64,000 nucleotides of DNA from Candida dubliniensis CD36 (taxonomy: Eukaryota; Ascomycota; Pichiomycetes; Serinales; Debaryomycetaceae): NCBI RefSeq assembly GCF_000026945.1, contig NC_012864.1:620001-684000 (forward strand). Direction: 5' to 3'. The position numbers were made by a program, and so were the translations under genes. A model generated the notes under the pieces. The model was not told the DNA's origin, ran no database searches, and worked only from the letters and a program-made list of their open reading frames with translations. Shown in pieces: positions 18,563-29,477 of the stretch. The first letter of the stretch is position 1. Every line of letters begins with the position of its first letter.

Positions 18563-21538
18563 TCAAAGCTCATCCACTACAACACCAATCTTTTTACCAA
18601 AATGAACCAATACCCTTTGAGCATCTCTAAATTGTGAACAAGAAGTTATTACCTCTTTTAATAATTCTCTTTTGTCAAATCCACAAATTTTTGGATCCCA
18701 ATCACTCTCATTGGAAGGTGCATCAATAGGACCCAATAATTCATCACATACTTCAAATAATTTAGCTTTAAAACCCAATTCACATATTCTTTGTACATAA
18801 GTGGTGAAAAATTTATGGAAATCTTTATTTTCCCCTAACAATTCACAACATAAAATTCGATTTTCTAAATGACTTATTGAAATTGTGTTTTCCAAACTTT
18901 CGAATCCTTCTTTCATCAACATATTCTTGGATATCTTATTGAAATATTTACCTCTACCAGTCCTAGTCTTTCTCAATATTTCTTCGTTTGTTTTGTGCTC
19001 TAAAAGTTCTATAATTGATTGTTCATCATTAAACATATTCATAGTTTGTGGTTGTTTGGTGGTGCTGGTTTCCGTGCTATCCCAATAATGAGAACCAAAA
19101 CACCACCAAGATTCTGTAATCGTTTGCCAAACTCCTAAATCTTTATTAAACAAATATCCTGACCCATTGGATAACGTGATCAACGGTATACCAAAAGATG
19201 TTACTGCACATAAAGTGATATTGTCAGATTTAACCAACCCTTCTTTATTATATAGTTCCAATAATGGACTTATTGAACACTTGAGTACATTTTTCTTTGC
19301 CTCCATATCCCAAACATACAACTCTCCAATACAAGTAACTGCCATCATATACTTCTCGTAACTTTCAAGAAACGATACTGGTGATCCCAAAACAATTGAT
19401 GGTAAAAGTCTTTTACCAGAAACATGTGAATATGTTAAAATTGTTCCATCCAGCGTAGTGACAGCCCAAAAATTTGAGCCTTCTGTAGCTAATTGGATAT
19501 ACTTGGGCACAAAATCACACCAGATCTCTTTATCCTTTTTCAAATAAGTCAACCTTGATGGTTTAGATTCATTACCAGATCCATTCTTAATGTCAAGTAT
19601 AAACATACCATCATCGGTCTTGCTTTTCAATTGGAAAAAAAGTCTAACTTTAGGGGTTGCTAGTCTAATTTTTGAAAATGATGTGTTTGGATTAAGTATA
19701 ACTGACCCAATAAATTTGACTGGTTCCATTTCGCGCTTCAACTTTTTGTTAATACCACCACCAGTAGTATCTTCAGTTCTAGGTCTTTTGTTCTGTTTAT
19801 AAAACTCTTCAGAAACGGAATACGAAGGTTTATCAAATTCCATGGAAGACTTGATATTATTTGCAACAGGTTTTACCACACTATTTGATCTAGGTAAAAC
19901 CGAGGAGGCAGAATTCCCACTGGATATTAACATTGGCTGGATACGTCTTTTCCCATTTTTTGTGGTTACTTTCTGTTTATTAAATGAAAGCGACTGACCA
20001 GTGGGTTCTGACACCGCAGACGCAATGTTTTTTTGTTTATTTGACTTCCGTGGGCTTGCTTCAGCACGATCATTCATAACAGAATCTAGCATACTGCCCT
20101 TTCCATCATCTTCTTCATCGTTATCATCAACATCATCATCCAACGATTGTAATTTTGGAGGGGCAATTACCTCTGGAGTTATGACTCCACCCTTTGCAGT
20201 AGTTGATTTGCTTTGACTAGACATACTAACATTCTCTTCTGATTTTTTTTCGTCATTTTCAGTTATACTTGACAGTGAAGTTGTCGATATTGCATTTTTT
20301 TGATTTAAAAATTCAATTGGTGGTAGCTGTTTCCGATTCCCAACGGTCTGCTCGTGTGGATATCTAAAATTCATAGGCTCGACCAAGTTGTTTTGCAATT
20401 GTACAAATCTCTCCATTGTCTCTTGACTAAATGCATAACCCAATTCATTAGGTTCAAAGTTCCCAATGCATAACTTACCTTGTGATGTACAGAACAATAA
20501 AGATGTACCATCGGTAGTCCATGTGATATCGAGTATTTCTCCTTGAACAGCATCTTGTAGTACTGTAATTGGTGTTGACTTTGAAGTGTTCCAAATAGCC
20601 ATGGTTCTATCGGAACCACCAGATGCAATAACTGAATGAACTTTGCTTGTGTCATGTTCTCTTGATGAAAAAATTTTAGGGTTGAATTTAACCACATCAC
20701 AAGCAAAATCATGCCCTACTAAACTTTCAATGTTAGTCCATTTTTCCGATCGTGAAATCAAAGATATTAACATTGTTTGATTCTTTGATGCCGTAGGGAT
20801 AGACACTAAATTTCCATCAGGTGACCAGGATATTCTTTTGTATCTTACATTCAATGGATTTTGACTAAACAATTTGGATATCTTATAAATCAATCGAAAC
20901 TTGTAGGTATTATTGTCGTCTTTTTCATACAGATATTGGAACACATTTATTTGAGTGTCATCTCCAACAGTTATCAAATAATTATTTGACGGATCAAAGG
21001 CAATACTTCTTTGTATAATTGGTTTTTCATGACATATCGATGTCAATTCCTGGAATGTGTCTTTCACAACATCATACAAATACACTTTCCCATCATTTGT
21101 ACTCCATGCTACCAATCTGTTATCTGCAGAAATAGACAAGTCCACAACCGGGGTTTTCACTTGTGTTTTCAGACCTTTGAAGGGGAATAATTGCTTTGTC
21201 TCGGTCTCAAGTTGTTCATGCAAAACATGGAAGAAAACATTTCCATCAACATCACTAGATACGAATCTCTTATTATCCCCTTTAAAAAACCTCACCACAT
21301 TAACTAAACTCTCGTGACAAGTGATGTTTTGCTTGGGTTCAAGTGATTTCAATTTTAGTCTAACTTCTGGAGAGTTGTTTACCAGTACTAATTTTGACAA
21401 TTCTATCAATTTTTTCAAATCCCAAACCCCAATTTTTTTATCCACCCCACCAGAAACTAAAATAGTGTTGTCCTGATTAACATCAATGGAATGAATCCCT
21501 CCCTTATGATACAGTTGAGGTAATTTTAAAAACTTCAT
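18563..21538 (-). CDS. HIR2: Histone regulator Hir2-like WD40 protein
   Basis: 991 residues from the ATG at 21538; the eight codons upstream start at TTG. The N-terminal half is a WD40 propeller beginning MKFLKLPQLYHKGGIHS. The middle (about residues 420-610) is a Ser/Lys/Asp-rich linker with a DDDVDDNDEEDD acidic block and basic KNGKRR. A C-terminal Hir domain carries LLPSIVLGSPVSFLESYEKY and ESWWCFGSHYW. Segments like SDRTMAIWNTSK and LGYAFSQETMERFVQLQNNL align better with my memory of yeast Hir2 than Hir1. The HIR complex deposits H3-H4 outside S phase and represses histone genes. Its stop is 72 bp from that of convergent CYC2. Confidence 0.8.
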   Translation of the reverse strand: MKFLKLPQLYHKGGIHSIDVNQDNTILVSGGVDKKIGVWDLKKLIELSKLVLVNNSPEVRLKLKSLEPKQNITCHESLVNVVRFFKGDNKRFVSSDVDGNVFFHVLHEQLETETKQLFPFKGLKTQVKTPVVDLSISADNRLVAWSTNDGKVYLYDVVKDTFQELTSICHEKPIIQRSIAFDPSNNYLITVGDDTQINVFQYLYEKDDNNTYKFRLIYKISKLFSQNPLNVRYKRISWSPDGNLVSIPTASKNQTMLISLISRSEKWTNIESLVGHDFACDVVKFNPKIFSSREHDTSKVHSVIASGGSDRTMAIWNTSKSTPITVLQDAVQGEILDITWTTDGTSLLFCTSQGKLCIGNFEPNELGYAFSQETMERFVQLQNNLVEPMNFRYPHEQTVGNRKQLPPIEFLNQKNAISTTSLSSITENDEKKSEENVSMSSQSKSTTAKGGVITPEVIAPPKLQSLDDDVDDNDEEDDGKGSMLDSVMNDRAEASPRKSNKQKNIASAVSEPTGQSLSFNKQKVTTKNGKRRIQPMLISSGNSASSVLPRSNSVVKPVANNIKSSMEFDKPSYSVSEEFYKQNKRPRTEDTTGGGINKKLKREMEPVKFIGSVILNPNTSFSKIRLATPKVRLFFQLKSKTDDGMFILDIKNGSGNESKPSRLTYLKKDKEIWCDFVPKYIQLATEGSNFWAVTTLDGTILTYSHVSGKRLLPSIVLGSPVSFLESYEKYMMAVTCIGELYVWDMEAKKNVLKCSISPLLELYNKEGLVKSDNITLCAVTSFGIPLITLSNGSGYLFNKDLGVWQTITESWWCFGSHYWDSTETSTTKQPQTMNMFNDEQSIIELLEHKTNEEILRKTRTGRGKYFNKISKNMLMKEGFESLENTISISHLENRILCCELLGENKDFHKFFTTYVQRICELGFKAKLFEVCDELLGPIDAPSNESDWDPKICGFDKRELLKEVITSCSQFRDAQRVLVHFGKKIGVVVDEL

Positions 21539-21970
21539 TGCCAATAATTTTGAAGGATTCAAAACAAAGGTTGTGTTTCAATACAACTCTCGATAATAAG
21601 GTAGTGGATATGGGTGTCGCAAAGAATAAACAATAATAACAACAAACTGGAGGGTGTGGGGGCGTGTACATTGAAACAAAAAAAACTAAACCACAACAAA
21701 AAGTTTTTTTTCTTTCGTCTTCCGTTATTTGCCTCATATAAATTACACATACTTTAATCAAAAGAGAGAGAGATTAGGAAGAAGAAGAGGTAAAAAAAAA
21801 AAAAGAGTGAAAACAAGTACGGAGACATTTACCATCACTACTATTAGAAATACATCTAAACCTTTAGTCATTACTAATCCTGTTTTCATTCCCAGTTGAA
21901 ATTAAATATACCTGAATTATTACTTTTCTTTTTTTGTTTTGTTTGTTTCACATTTGATAGTTAAAGCAAG
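21539..21970. other. Divergent promoter region, HIR2 and CKB2
   Basis: About 430 bp between two diverging genes, with GA-rich DNA and an A12 run near 21793. It presumably serves both genes. Confidence 0.5.
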
Positions 21971-22783
21971 ATGGCCAACGAGGAATATGTGACAGATTCG
22001 AGTTCCGATTTCACCGAATATTGGATAGACTTGTTTTTAGGTATAAAGGGAAATGAATACTTTTGTGATATTGACGATGAATACATTCGAGACCGATTCA
22101 ATTTGACAGGGTTGAATCTGGAAGTTTCCAAATTACCAACTTTAATAGACATAATAACAGATGTTATAGATATAGAACTGCAACCAGAAGAACATAAAGA
22201 TAGTTTGGAACATAATGCTCGTATATTGTATGGGTTGATTCATGCTAGATATATTTTAACTACTCGTGGGTTAAATAAAATGTTTGAGAAATTCAGAAGT
22301 GGCGATTTTGGCTATTGTCCTAGGGTACATTGTCAACTAAACCCTTTACTACCAATAGGTTTGAATGACCAGCCAAGGATGGCTTCGGTTAAATTGTATT
22401 GTTCTAAATGTGAAGATCTATACAATCCTAAATCAGGAAGACATTCAGTTATTGATGGTGCATATTTTGGGACTTCATTCCCAGCCATGTTTTTCCAAAA
22501 CTTTCCAAATACCGTTCCAATACATGCAAAGGATACATATGTGCCAAGAGTATTTGGATTCAAATTGCACGAATATTCAAAGTTGAACAGATGGAGGGAA
22601 TTACAAAGATTGAAGTTGGAAAACAGATTGAGAAAGAATGGTATACAAATTGATAATGTTGTTGGAGGGTTTATAACAAACGGTGATGACGAGGAGACAC
22701 AAGATAATAACAATAACAGTAACAACAAACAACTACAAAATGTTTCTTCGCAATACAAGAGTCTGTCGCCAAATCAAAAGTAA
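21971..22783 (+). CDS. CKB2: Casein kinase 2 regulatory beta subunit
   Basis: 270 residues. The CK2-beta family is plain. The opening YWIDLFLGIKGNEYFCDID and GLIHARYILTTRGL are family signatures, and the zinc finger uses C116, C121, C144 and C147 (CPRVHC and CSKC). YFGTSFPAMFFQNFPNTVP and VFGFKLHEYSK follow. The start of the match and its length fit yeast Ckb2 better than Ckb1. The subunit dimerises through the zinc finger and tethers two catalytic subunits in the CK2 holoenzyme. The tail has a DDEETQDNNNNSNN low-complexity segment. Two codons in this gene are CTG (residues 50 and 70) and should be serine in this clade. Confidence 0.93.
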   Translation: MANEEYVTDSSSDFTEYWIDLFLGIKGNEYFCDIDDEYIRDRFNLTGLNLEVSKLPTLIDIITDVIDIELQPEEHKDSLEHNARILYGLIHARYILTTRGLNKMFEKFRSGDFGYCPRVHCQLNPLLPIGLNDQPRMASVKLYCSKCEDLYNPKSGRHSVIDGAYFGTSFPAMFFQNFPNTVPIHAKDTYVPRVFGFKLHEYSKLNRWRELQRLKLENRLRKNGIQIDNVVGGFITNGDDEETQDNNNNSNNKQLQNVSSQYKSLSPNQK

Positions 22784-23048
22784 CACCACCAATTCTGTAA
22801 ATAATAGAATGTTCAATATATACATAAATAAAGGGAGCGCTTGGTAAGAACAGAGTGTAACACATTTGCATTGTAATGATATGCAATACAACCAGGTATT
22901 TAGGTTCTACTTTAATTGTTACAAATAGGATTCGTGTATAGGTTTTTAGCTTAATAGAAGATACATAAATTTTAAAAGAATAACAGATGTTGGTTGGTTG
23001 GTGATGAATGGTTGTAAAGTTGAACCAGAAAAAAAAAAAGATGTGTAA

Positions 23049-24260
23049 ATGAAAAAAAAAAAAATGACGAAAACAGTTGCACTAGTGTCCACACAACCCC
23101 CTTCCCTCCAAATGTCGTTAAAGTCGATACATACTTTACGCCGATGTTGTCGGCCTCTAACCACAACTACAAGAGGCACAAATACTGTCCAGGAGGTTAG
23201 TCAAAATAAACTAGTCATTCCTTCCAACTCGACAGTTTTCTCCATGATTCAACCAACGGGACGAATTCATTTGGGTAATTATTTGGGTGCAGTTAAAAGT
23301 TGGAGGACCTTGTCGGAATCAAACACTGATCCTACCAATAAATTCATATATGGCATAGCTGATTTGCATGCTATCACTATCCCCAAGGATCCCATAGAGT
23401 TTAAAGAGTATCGGTATGCAGCCATTGCGAGCTTAATAGCCAGTGGATTAGACACATCCAAATGTACACTATTTTTCCAAAGCAGTGTGCCCGAACATTC
23501 TGAGTTGAATTGGTACCTCACTTGTATGACAAGCATGGGGGCCTTGAATAGAATGACGCAATGGAAACTGAAGGCACAACAACTGGATGACAGTTCGATA
23601 TTGGAGGATAATGTGTTGGAAAAGACCAAAGCAGGGTTATTTTGCTATCCGGCTTTACAGGCAGCAGATATCTTGTTATATAAATCAACGCATGTTCCAG
23701 TTGGTGACGATCAATCCCAGCATTTAGAATTGTGTCGAAACATTGCTAAAACATTTAATAGTACTTATAAGACCAATGTTTTTCCTCTTCCGAAAACACT
23801 CTTGACTCCAGCAAAAAAGATCTTGTCACTTAAAAACCCAAAGAAGAAAATGTCGAAATCAGATCCCATTGCAACTTCTTGTGTGTATGTGACAGACTCT
23901 CCAGAAGACATTCAACTAAAAATCAGAAAGGCAACAACTGATTCCGTACAAGGGTCGATATATTATGACCCAATTGAGCGACCAGGTGTATCCAACTTGA
24001 TAAACATTGTTTCAGGTATTTCCAATAAGCCTGTCGATGAAGTGGTTAAGGATATGTCTGATTTTGTTGACCATAAGCAATTAAAGGACTATGTCACTGA
24101 AGTTATTATTAGTGAATTTGACGACAAAAGACAATTGTATGAAGAGTTAATGAAAGATAAGGCATACTTGGATACTATTTGTTCTCAAGGAAGAGACAAA
24201 GCCAGAGAGATGGCGCTGGTTAACTTGCACCAAGTGAAACAAATCATAGGTATGGATTAG
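23049..24260 (+). CDS. MSW1: Mitochondrial tryptophanyl-tRNA synthetase
   Basis: 403 residues from the first ATG (23049); ATGs at 23064 and 23112 are in frame. The last would give MSLKSIHTLRRCCRP, a short Arg-rich acid-free presequence, and may be the true start. The first one sits in an A-rich tract encoding KKKK. Class I aminoacyl-tRNA synthetase motifs are present: HLGN at 74-77 (after SMIQPTGRI) and KMSKS at 267-271. DLHAITIPK and VGDDQSQHLEL are typical of TrpRS. It charges mitochondrial tRNA-Trp. Located 265 bp after CKB2 on the same strand. Confidence 0.95.
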   Translation: MKKKKMTKTVALVSTQPPSLQMSLKSIHTLRRCCRPLTTTTRGTNTVQEVSQNKLVIPSNSTVFSMIQPTGRIHLGNYLGAVKSWRTLSESNTDPTNKFIYGIADLHAITIPKDPIEFKEYRYAAIASLIASGLDTSKCTLFFQSSVPEHSELNWYLTCMTSMGALNRMTQWKLKAQQLDDSSILEDNVLEKTKAGLFCYPALQAADILLYKSTHVPVGDDQSQHLELCRNIAKTFNSTYKTNVFPLPKTLLTPAKKILSLKNPKKKMSKSDPIATSCVYVTDSPEDIQLKIRKATTDSVQGSIYYDPIERPGVSNLINIVSGISNKPVDEVVKDMSDFVDHKQLKDYVTEVIISEFDDKRQLYEELMKDKAYLDTICSQGRDKAREMALVNLHQVKQIIGMD

Positions 24261-25213
24261 TGCTCAAACGAAAGAGCTTTGTTTATATTGTACATATATT
24301 ACTCATAGACTATTCTAAATTACTTGTAAATATACATATATATATAATTGTAATATAGAATCTAATCGACTAAAAGTGATAAAGTGAGTTTGTGGTATAT
24401 TACACGTCTAAAAGGGTAGTTGTGGTGATGGTTCTCACGTGTTTGTGTTATCAAGTCTTGATATAATCACCAGCAATCATCATGATGGGAGGGTGGGTAG
24501 TGTTTTAACACCCAAATAAAACATCCTCTTCCCACAGAGAGAGGAAAAAAAAAACAGGGTTGCGAAATAAAGCTGAGGGTGATTTCTTTGTTCTTAAGAT
24601 TTCACACTACCATTACTACCACCACCAGCAACAACAATTGTTTTTTTTTTTTCGCGTTGTTTTCATTTCAGTTCTTACCAATCTTCCTACGACGTGTTTC
24701 CTTTTTTTTTAGATGATACGAGACTTACACAAATATTCTGTCACAACCTATCAATGGTTTGAAATTCTCTTAATTGATGGCTTCACATTCGTTTATTTCA
24801 TTTTGCTCTATTGTTTATTACCGTTAAATCAAGTCTCATTTATTTATAGGTTTGGCTTTTTTTTTTTCCCCCTATGTTAATTGAAGCTGCGCTAACAACT
24901 TATTCTTTAGCTGACAAATTCCCGTACCACCAATTCTATCGCCAGACACCCATCGAGCAAGGCCAAAAAAAAAACCACAACAAATATAAACAACTCTTTT
25001 TTTTTTAGTTACTTATTTTCTTCTTTTCCTTTTTCTTTTCCTTTTCATATTCAACATCATTTGGTATTGATTAGAAGAGTTCCATCCAGTAGTGCTTTTT
25101 TGAGTTGGTAAATAACAATAATCACATTTTCAAATAACCAATTTCGCCAACTCCAATCAAAAATCCATAATTGCTCAGCACCAACCCCAACTCACAACCA
25201 AACTATTTAGAAT
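24261..25213. other. Intergenic region upstream of the Spt21-like gene
   Basis: About 950 bp of AT-rich DNA with many short poly-T and poly-pyrimidine tracts close to the next ATG. One CACGTG E-box is at 24436-24441, a possible Cbf1 site. No gene seen. Confidence 0.55.
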
Positions 25214-27589
25214 ATGGCCACTGAAGACCCGTCATCCATCAGGCTGATGCAAATTAAAATCTTGTACTCCTTAGATAATCAACCAAATGTATATTTATCA
25301 CGGTCAGAAAACACCCTTCCAGTCCAAATAGTTCAAATTTCGCTTGGAATGAATGACGACGAACTAATAACATTAGGTGGTTTAGAATTGAAAGATTGTG
25401 TAAAACAAGTTGTACGATCGGCACCTGACACGTTCAACTTGAGTTTTCGTGACTTTGAAGTTTATTACCAAGATATTAGTGAACAACCAGACGAGCCTTT
25501 CGTTGCCAACGGTGTTATTTCAAAATTATTAAATTCTAATGAGTCATGTTTGGTTCCTGGACGTGTTTGCCAAAGTTTAGGAGCTGGATCCATATTTGGG
25601 AAAAAGTCAAAAATGGCCTCAGAAACATTGGAAATTAGAATGCAATTACGTACCATTGAAATCCCAGTTACCAAAGAAAAAACACCAGCACCAGAACAAC
25701 AAAGCCACTCACATTCACGTAAATATTCACATTCAAGTCTAGCAAAAAGAAGCAATCTGCAAATCATTATGGAAAGAAAAAGAAACCACGAGTCGTCGTC
25801 TCATTATGGTTCAAATTATCCTCCAGTAAAAGCAACAAGAACGTTGTCATTGCCATCATTTGTTAACCCACCAGTAACTACGCCTCGTCATAAAAGAGAT
25901 AAAGTTGAAGATAGATTTAAAAATGCTCCTTTCTACCTGAATCTGGATAAAGTCACATATACTACTACTAGTACTACTACCAGTAATCGACCTGGACCCC
26001 AACGACGCTACCAATCTCCCTCAACATCAACGTCGCTTCAACCACAACGCGCTGCGCGTACTCGATCTATGTTTACTTCCAATATCCCATCAATTTCATC
26101 ACCTATAAATGAAGAACCTTATTCCGATGATCCTGATTACAATGCCAATGAAGATAATTTCCATAATGAAGATGAAGTATCTAGTGGCGGTAATTCACCA
26201 GTGACATCACCATACACTCCACAACAACCACCTTACAAACCACCTACACCAACACAATTACCTGATGATCTCGATAGTATCCGAAGTCATACTATTCAAA
26301 GCTCCAAATTAAGTGAAAATCATGGATTGGTTTGTATAAATGAATGTTGTCGTACAACAAGTTCAATCAATTGGAGATATTTTGAAACTGAATATAGACC
26401 AGAATATTCCAAAATACTTACCGCTCATAAATTTGACAAAAGGAATTATGAAGGCATGTTGGGTCCATTATGTAATGCGTGCTTTTTATTTTACAAGAAT
26501 AAAGGATTTATGAGACCTGAACATGTGGTGCGAAAATATATTCATCAACAACGTTATACTGCCAAATTACGTAAGAAACAAAAGGAAGATGAACTGAATC
26601 GAACTACTTTGGATGCAATTGCTATGAAAAAGTTTGTTTCTGGAACATCAGTATCGTTGAACGCAGGATCTTCACCTGCTGGCAGTTTCCCAGCACCTAG
26701 TCATACTCCTTCAGCTATAAACCAAGTAATTCAGAATAAGGCATTGACGTCACATGGAAACAATGGAAACAATAACAATCTCAATTACGATCCAACACCA
26801 CCTGGGTTTACACCAGATTATAATGATCTACTACATCAAATAAATATTTACGGAGGTCCATCAACAGATATAGATCCATTACCTGGTGCCACTCCACCAA
26901 TGGTTGCTACAAAATCCAATACAAGAGTGATAAATGTTGATGCTGGAGGTGCTGAAGGTGCTGAAGGTGCTGAAGGTGAAGAATATAAAAAGGCCACCAA
27001 ACTAAACACAAGAATCATTGGTGTACCCGTGGAAAGTAACATCGAGGAAGATGATAATAATAAAGAAAACTTACCTCCTAAGATAAACAAAAACCATAAC
27101 GATTATGATGCTATGATCAGTTCATTCCAAGAAAATAACAATGATTGGATGAGTTTCTTTTCATCTCCTAAACATCATGTTAGTCCCAATTCGAAAACCC
27201 CCGTAGATAACCCCAATGAAATTCAAAAATCTCCATTAAAAAATAATGTCAATAAAAAAACCATTGTCAATATGCCTTCATCTCCTTATCAATCAACATT
27301 AGATGCAGCATCTGAAAATGGTCATTATGATCAGCAAAATGTTTTGAATGATGAAATAAGTAAAATGATTAATATGAGTCCTTTCAAATCTTCACCTAAT
27401 CGTGCAAATAGATTGGATACAGGTAATCTGATCATGTCTAATCAAAACAAAGATGAAGATAAAAAGAATCAAGCATCAACTCCAAATACAGAATTCTATT
27501 CTAATGATGATGACAGTGAAGGGCATAAAAATATTACGGAAACAGGTTCTACAGTGCTAGAAAAGGAGAATCAATTAGTTTCACATTAA
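25214..27589 (+). CDS. Spt21/Ams2-type regulator with GATA-like zinc finger
   Basis: 791 residues. The first ~150 residues (MQIKILYSLDNQPNVYLSRS, FEVYYQDISEQPDEPFVANG, CLVPGRVCQSLG) resemble the N-terminal domain shared by yeast Spt21 and fission-yeast Ams2, regulators of histone gene transcription. A GATA-like finger lies at about residues 376-430. Its first cysteines are irregular (CINECC rather than CxxC), and the second pair is LCNACFLFYK, followed by basic KLRKKQKED. The rest is disordered and Asn/Ser/Pro-rich, with repeated TKLNTRIIGV/TKSNTRVINV wording, three GAE repeats near residue 580 and several SP/TP sites. A nuclear histone-gene activator is likely; the orthology is inferred from remembered domain features. 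L11 is a CTG codon. Confidence 0.65.
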   Translation: MATEDPSSIRLMQIKILYSLDNQPNVYLSRSENTLPVQIVQISLGMNDDELITLGGLELKDCVKQVVRSAPDTFNLSFRDFEVYYQDISEQPDEPFVANGVISKLLNSNESCLVPGRVCQSLGAGSIFGKKSKMASETLEIRMQLRTIEIPVTKEKTPAPEQQSHSHSRKYSHSSLAKRSNLQIIMERKRNHESSSHYGSNYPPVKATRTLSLPSFVNPPVTTPRHKRDKVEDRFKNAPFYLNLDKVTYTTTSTTTSNRPGPQRRYQSPSTSTSLQPQRAARTRSMFTSNIPSISSPINEEPYSDDPDYNANEDNFHNEDEVSSGGNSPVTSPYTPQQPPYKPPTPTQLPDDLDSIRSHTIQSSKLSENHGLVCINECCRTTSSINWRYFETEYRPEYSKILTAHKFDKRNYEGMLGPLCNACFLFYKNKGFMRPEHVVRKYIHQQRYTAKLRKKQKEDELNRTTLDAIAMKKFVSGTSVSLNAGSSPAGSFPAPSHTPSAINQVIQNKALTSHGNNGNNNNLNYDPTPPGFTPDYNDLLHQINIYGGPSTDIDPLPGATPPMVATKSNTRVINVDAGGAEGAEGAEGEEYKKATKLNTRIIGVPVESNIEEDDNNKENLPPKINKNHNDYDAMISSFQENNNDWMSFFSSPKHHVSPNSKTPVDNPNEIQKSPLKNNVNKKTIVNMPSSPYQSTLDAASENGHYDQQNVLNDEISKMINMSPFKSSPNRANRLDTGNLIMSNQNKDEDKKNQASTPNTEFYSNDDDSEGHKNITETGSTVLEKENQLVSH

Positions 27590-27725
27590 ATAGTTATTGT
27601 TTATGGCGTTCAATTAGAACAAAGTAATTGTTTTTTTTTTTTTTATTTTCTTCGTTCCCAATTTAATACATGATATATTAATTATATTGCTATTACTATT
27701 ATCAAAGTTTCTATCTATTCTTTTT

Positions 27726-29477
27726 CTAACACCAAAATTTATAGATTCTAATATAAAATGGTTTTTCAGCCAATTGAGCTTTTTCTTCGGCTATTTCTTG
27801 TTGTAAAACATCTAAATCAACATTGATTCTACCGGTATCGAGATCGATATCTTTTGCTCTAATAAATAATGTCCAATCTCTTTTCCAAATTTTATAACCA
27901 ATCCAAGATGCTAATATCACAGGGACACCCAAATACGACAAGAAAAAGTCATAAGCATTTGGTTTAGCACCAACAGGGAATAAACCAATATAGAATTGAG
28001 CAATTAAATACAAGATATTTAAAGTTAATCCAAAATATGATCCCCAAACACCACTTTGAGCGACAAATGGTAATTCCGTTAATGATCTATTTTGAACTTT
28101 CATGGCTCTTCTAAAACGTATATGACTCAAATTAATACTCATCCAAGTGAAAATTGATGAAAGACCAGAAAGAGCTAATAACCAATTAAAAGCAACCACT
28201 TGTTTTTCATTATCGGCCGCAATCAATGCAAATAATCCAAATACATTGGTAATAAGAATAGCAAATAATGGTCTTCCGGCTCTATCGATATATCCAGTCC
28301 ATTTAGGTGCCATTCCTTGTTCTGCAAGAGAGTTCAAAGTTCTTGAAGTTGCATAGACTGAAGCATTACCAACAGATAATACCGATATCAAAATGACGGC
28401 ATTGATAACACTAGGTAAACCTTTAATCCCCCCGTTAACAATAGCAATCGTGAATGGAGAAGCAGTGACATCAACAGAAGAACTTCCAAGTAATCTTTTA
28501 TCGTTATAAGGAACCAAAGTTGCAATCATAATAATAGATCCTAAATAAAAAATAACAATTCTCCAAAACACTTGTTTGATCGCTTTAGGTAATGCATGTC
28601 TAACATTTGAACTTTCACTTGCAGTTAAAGCAATCATTTCTGTACCCCCAAAGGAGAATGCAGCAGTGATAAGTGAACTGGCAAAACCTTTAAAAGAATT
28701 AGCAAAAGGTCCAGGTTCTCTCCAATATTTACCTCCAATAAATTCATGATTTGGTCCACCACCACAAATTAAAACAATTCCTAAAATGATAAATCCAATG
28801 ACAGCAATGACTTTAATGGTACAAAACATAAGTTCTGCTTCACCATACCATCTCACTCCCAACATTGTAATCACAAGAACAACAAACCAGAATATAATAA
28901 CAAATACATCAGAATTTATACTGGCATTCCAATATTTGATAGTAATGGCACCAGCAACTAATTCTAATGGTAACAAAACAAAAAATTGTAAGAAATAATT
29001 CCAACCAACAGCAAATCCAATACCTGGTTCCAAAAATTTACTGGCATATAAATTGAATCCACCCGATACTGGAAATGCAACTGCCAATTCACCTAATCCT
29101 TGCATTGTCATGAAAACCGATATGGCACTAATGGCCCATGCTAGAACAATGGCGGCTGGTCCTCCAGTACTTAATGCACCTCCAGTACCAACGAAAAGAC
29201 CGGTTCCTATAGATGATCCAATGGCGATCATTTGTAAATGTCTAGTTTTCAATTTTCTTTGTAAATTAGAATTGGCAGCATTGATATTGATTCTTTCGAT
29301 ATCAGTGAGTTCTCTATCGGGGATATCATCTACACCTGTGAGTTTTTCTTGTGGTAAGGCTGGTTTGAATGAATCTTTGATGGATGACCAAATGTTGCTA
29401 GATGGCTGTCCTTGTTCAGTAGATGGTGACCTATTCAATTGAACGAATGTATCGTTCGTTTCCTTTTTATGTAGCAT
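27726..29477 (-). CDS. GAP1: General amino acid permease
   Basis: 583 residues, the standard length of the yeast amino-acid transporter (YAT/APC) family. A cytosolic N-terminus of about 78 residues leads into twelve predicted membrane helices. The first carries the family motif [20 protein letters not shown] (residues 88-107) and later [15 protein letters not shown] is conserved in the substrate-binding region. The C-terminus ends in the hallmark FWC. Lysines in the N-tail are candidate ubiquitination sites for nitrogen-triggered endocytosis. Gap1 imports most amino acids across the plasma membrane under poor nitrogen supply. Specificity within the family cannot be read from sequence alone; the name follows similarity and gene order. 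It converges with the Spt21-like gene. Confidence 0.85.
   Translation of the reverse strand: MLHKKETNDTFVQLNRSPSTEQGQPSSNIWSSIKDSFKPALPQEKLTGVDDIPDRELTDIERININAANSNLQRKLKTRHLQMIAIGSSIGTGLFVGTGGALSTGGPAAIVLAWAISAISVFMTMQGLGELAVAFPVSGGFNLYASKFLEPGIGFAVGWNYFLQFFVLLPLELVAGAITIKYWNASINSDVFVIIFWFVVLVITMLGVRWYGEAELMFCTIKVIAVIGFIILGIVLICGGGPNHEFIGGKYWREPGPFANSFKGFASSLITAAFSFGGTEMIALTASESSNVRHALPKAIKQVFWRIVIFYLGSIIMIATLVPYNDKRLLGSSSVDVTASPFTIAIVNGGIKGLPSVINAVILISVLSVGNASVYATSRTLNSLAEQGMAPKWTGYIDRAGRPLFAILITNVFGLFALIAADNEKQVVAFNWLLALSGLSSIFTWMSINLSHIRFRRAMKVQNRSLTELPFVAQSGVWGSYFGLTLNILYLIAQFYIGLFPVGAKPNAYDFFLSYLGVPVILASWIGYKIWKRDWTLFIRAKDIDLDTGRINVDLDVLQQEIAEEKAQLAEKPFYIRIYKFWC

Noticed and set aside
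18563..21538. HIR1 rather than HIR2
   Set aside because: The segment after the propeller and the N-terminal repeat spacing resemble Hir2; typical Hir1 wording near the N-terminus is missing.
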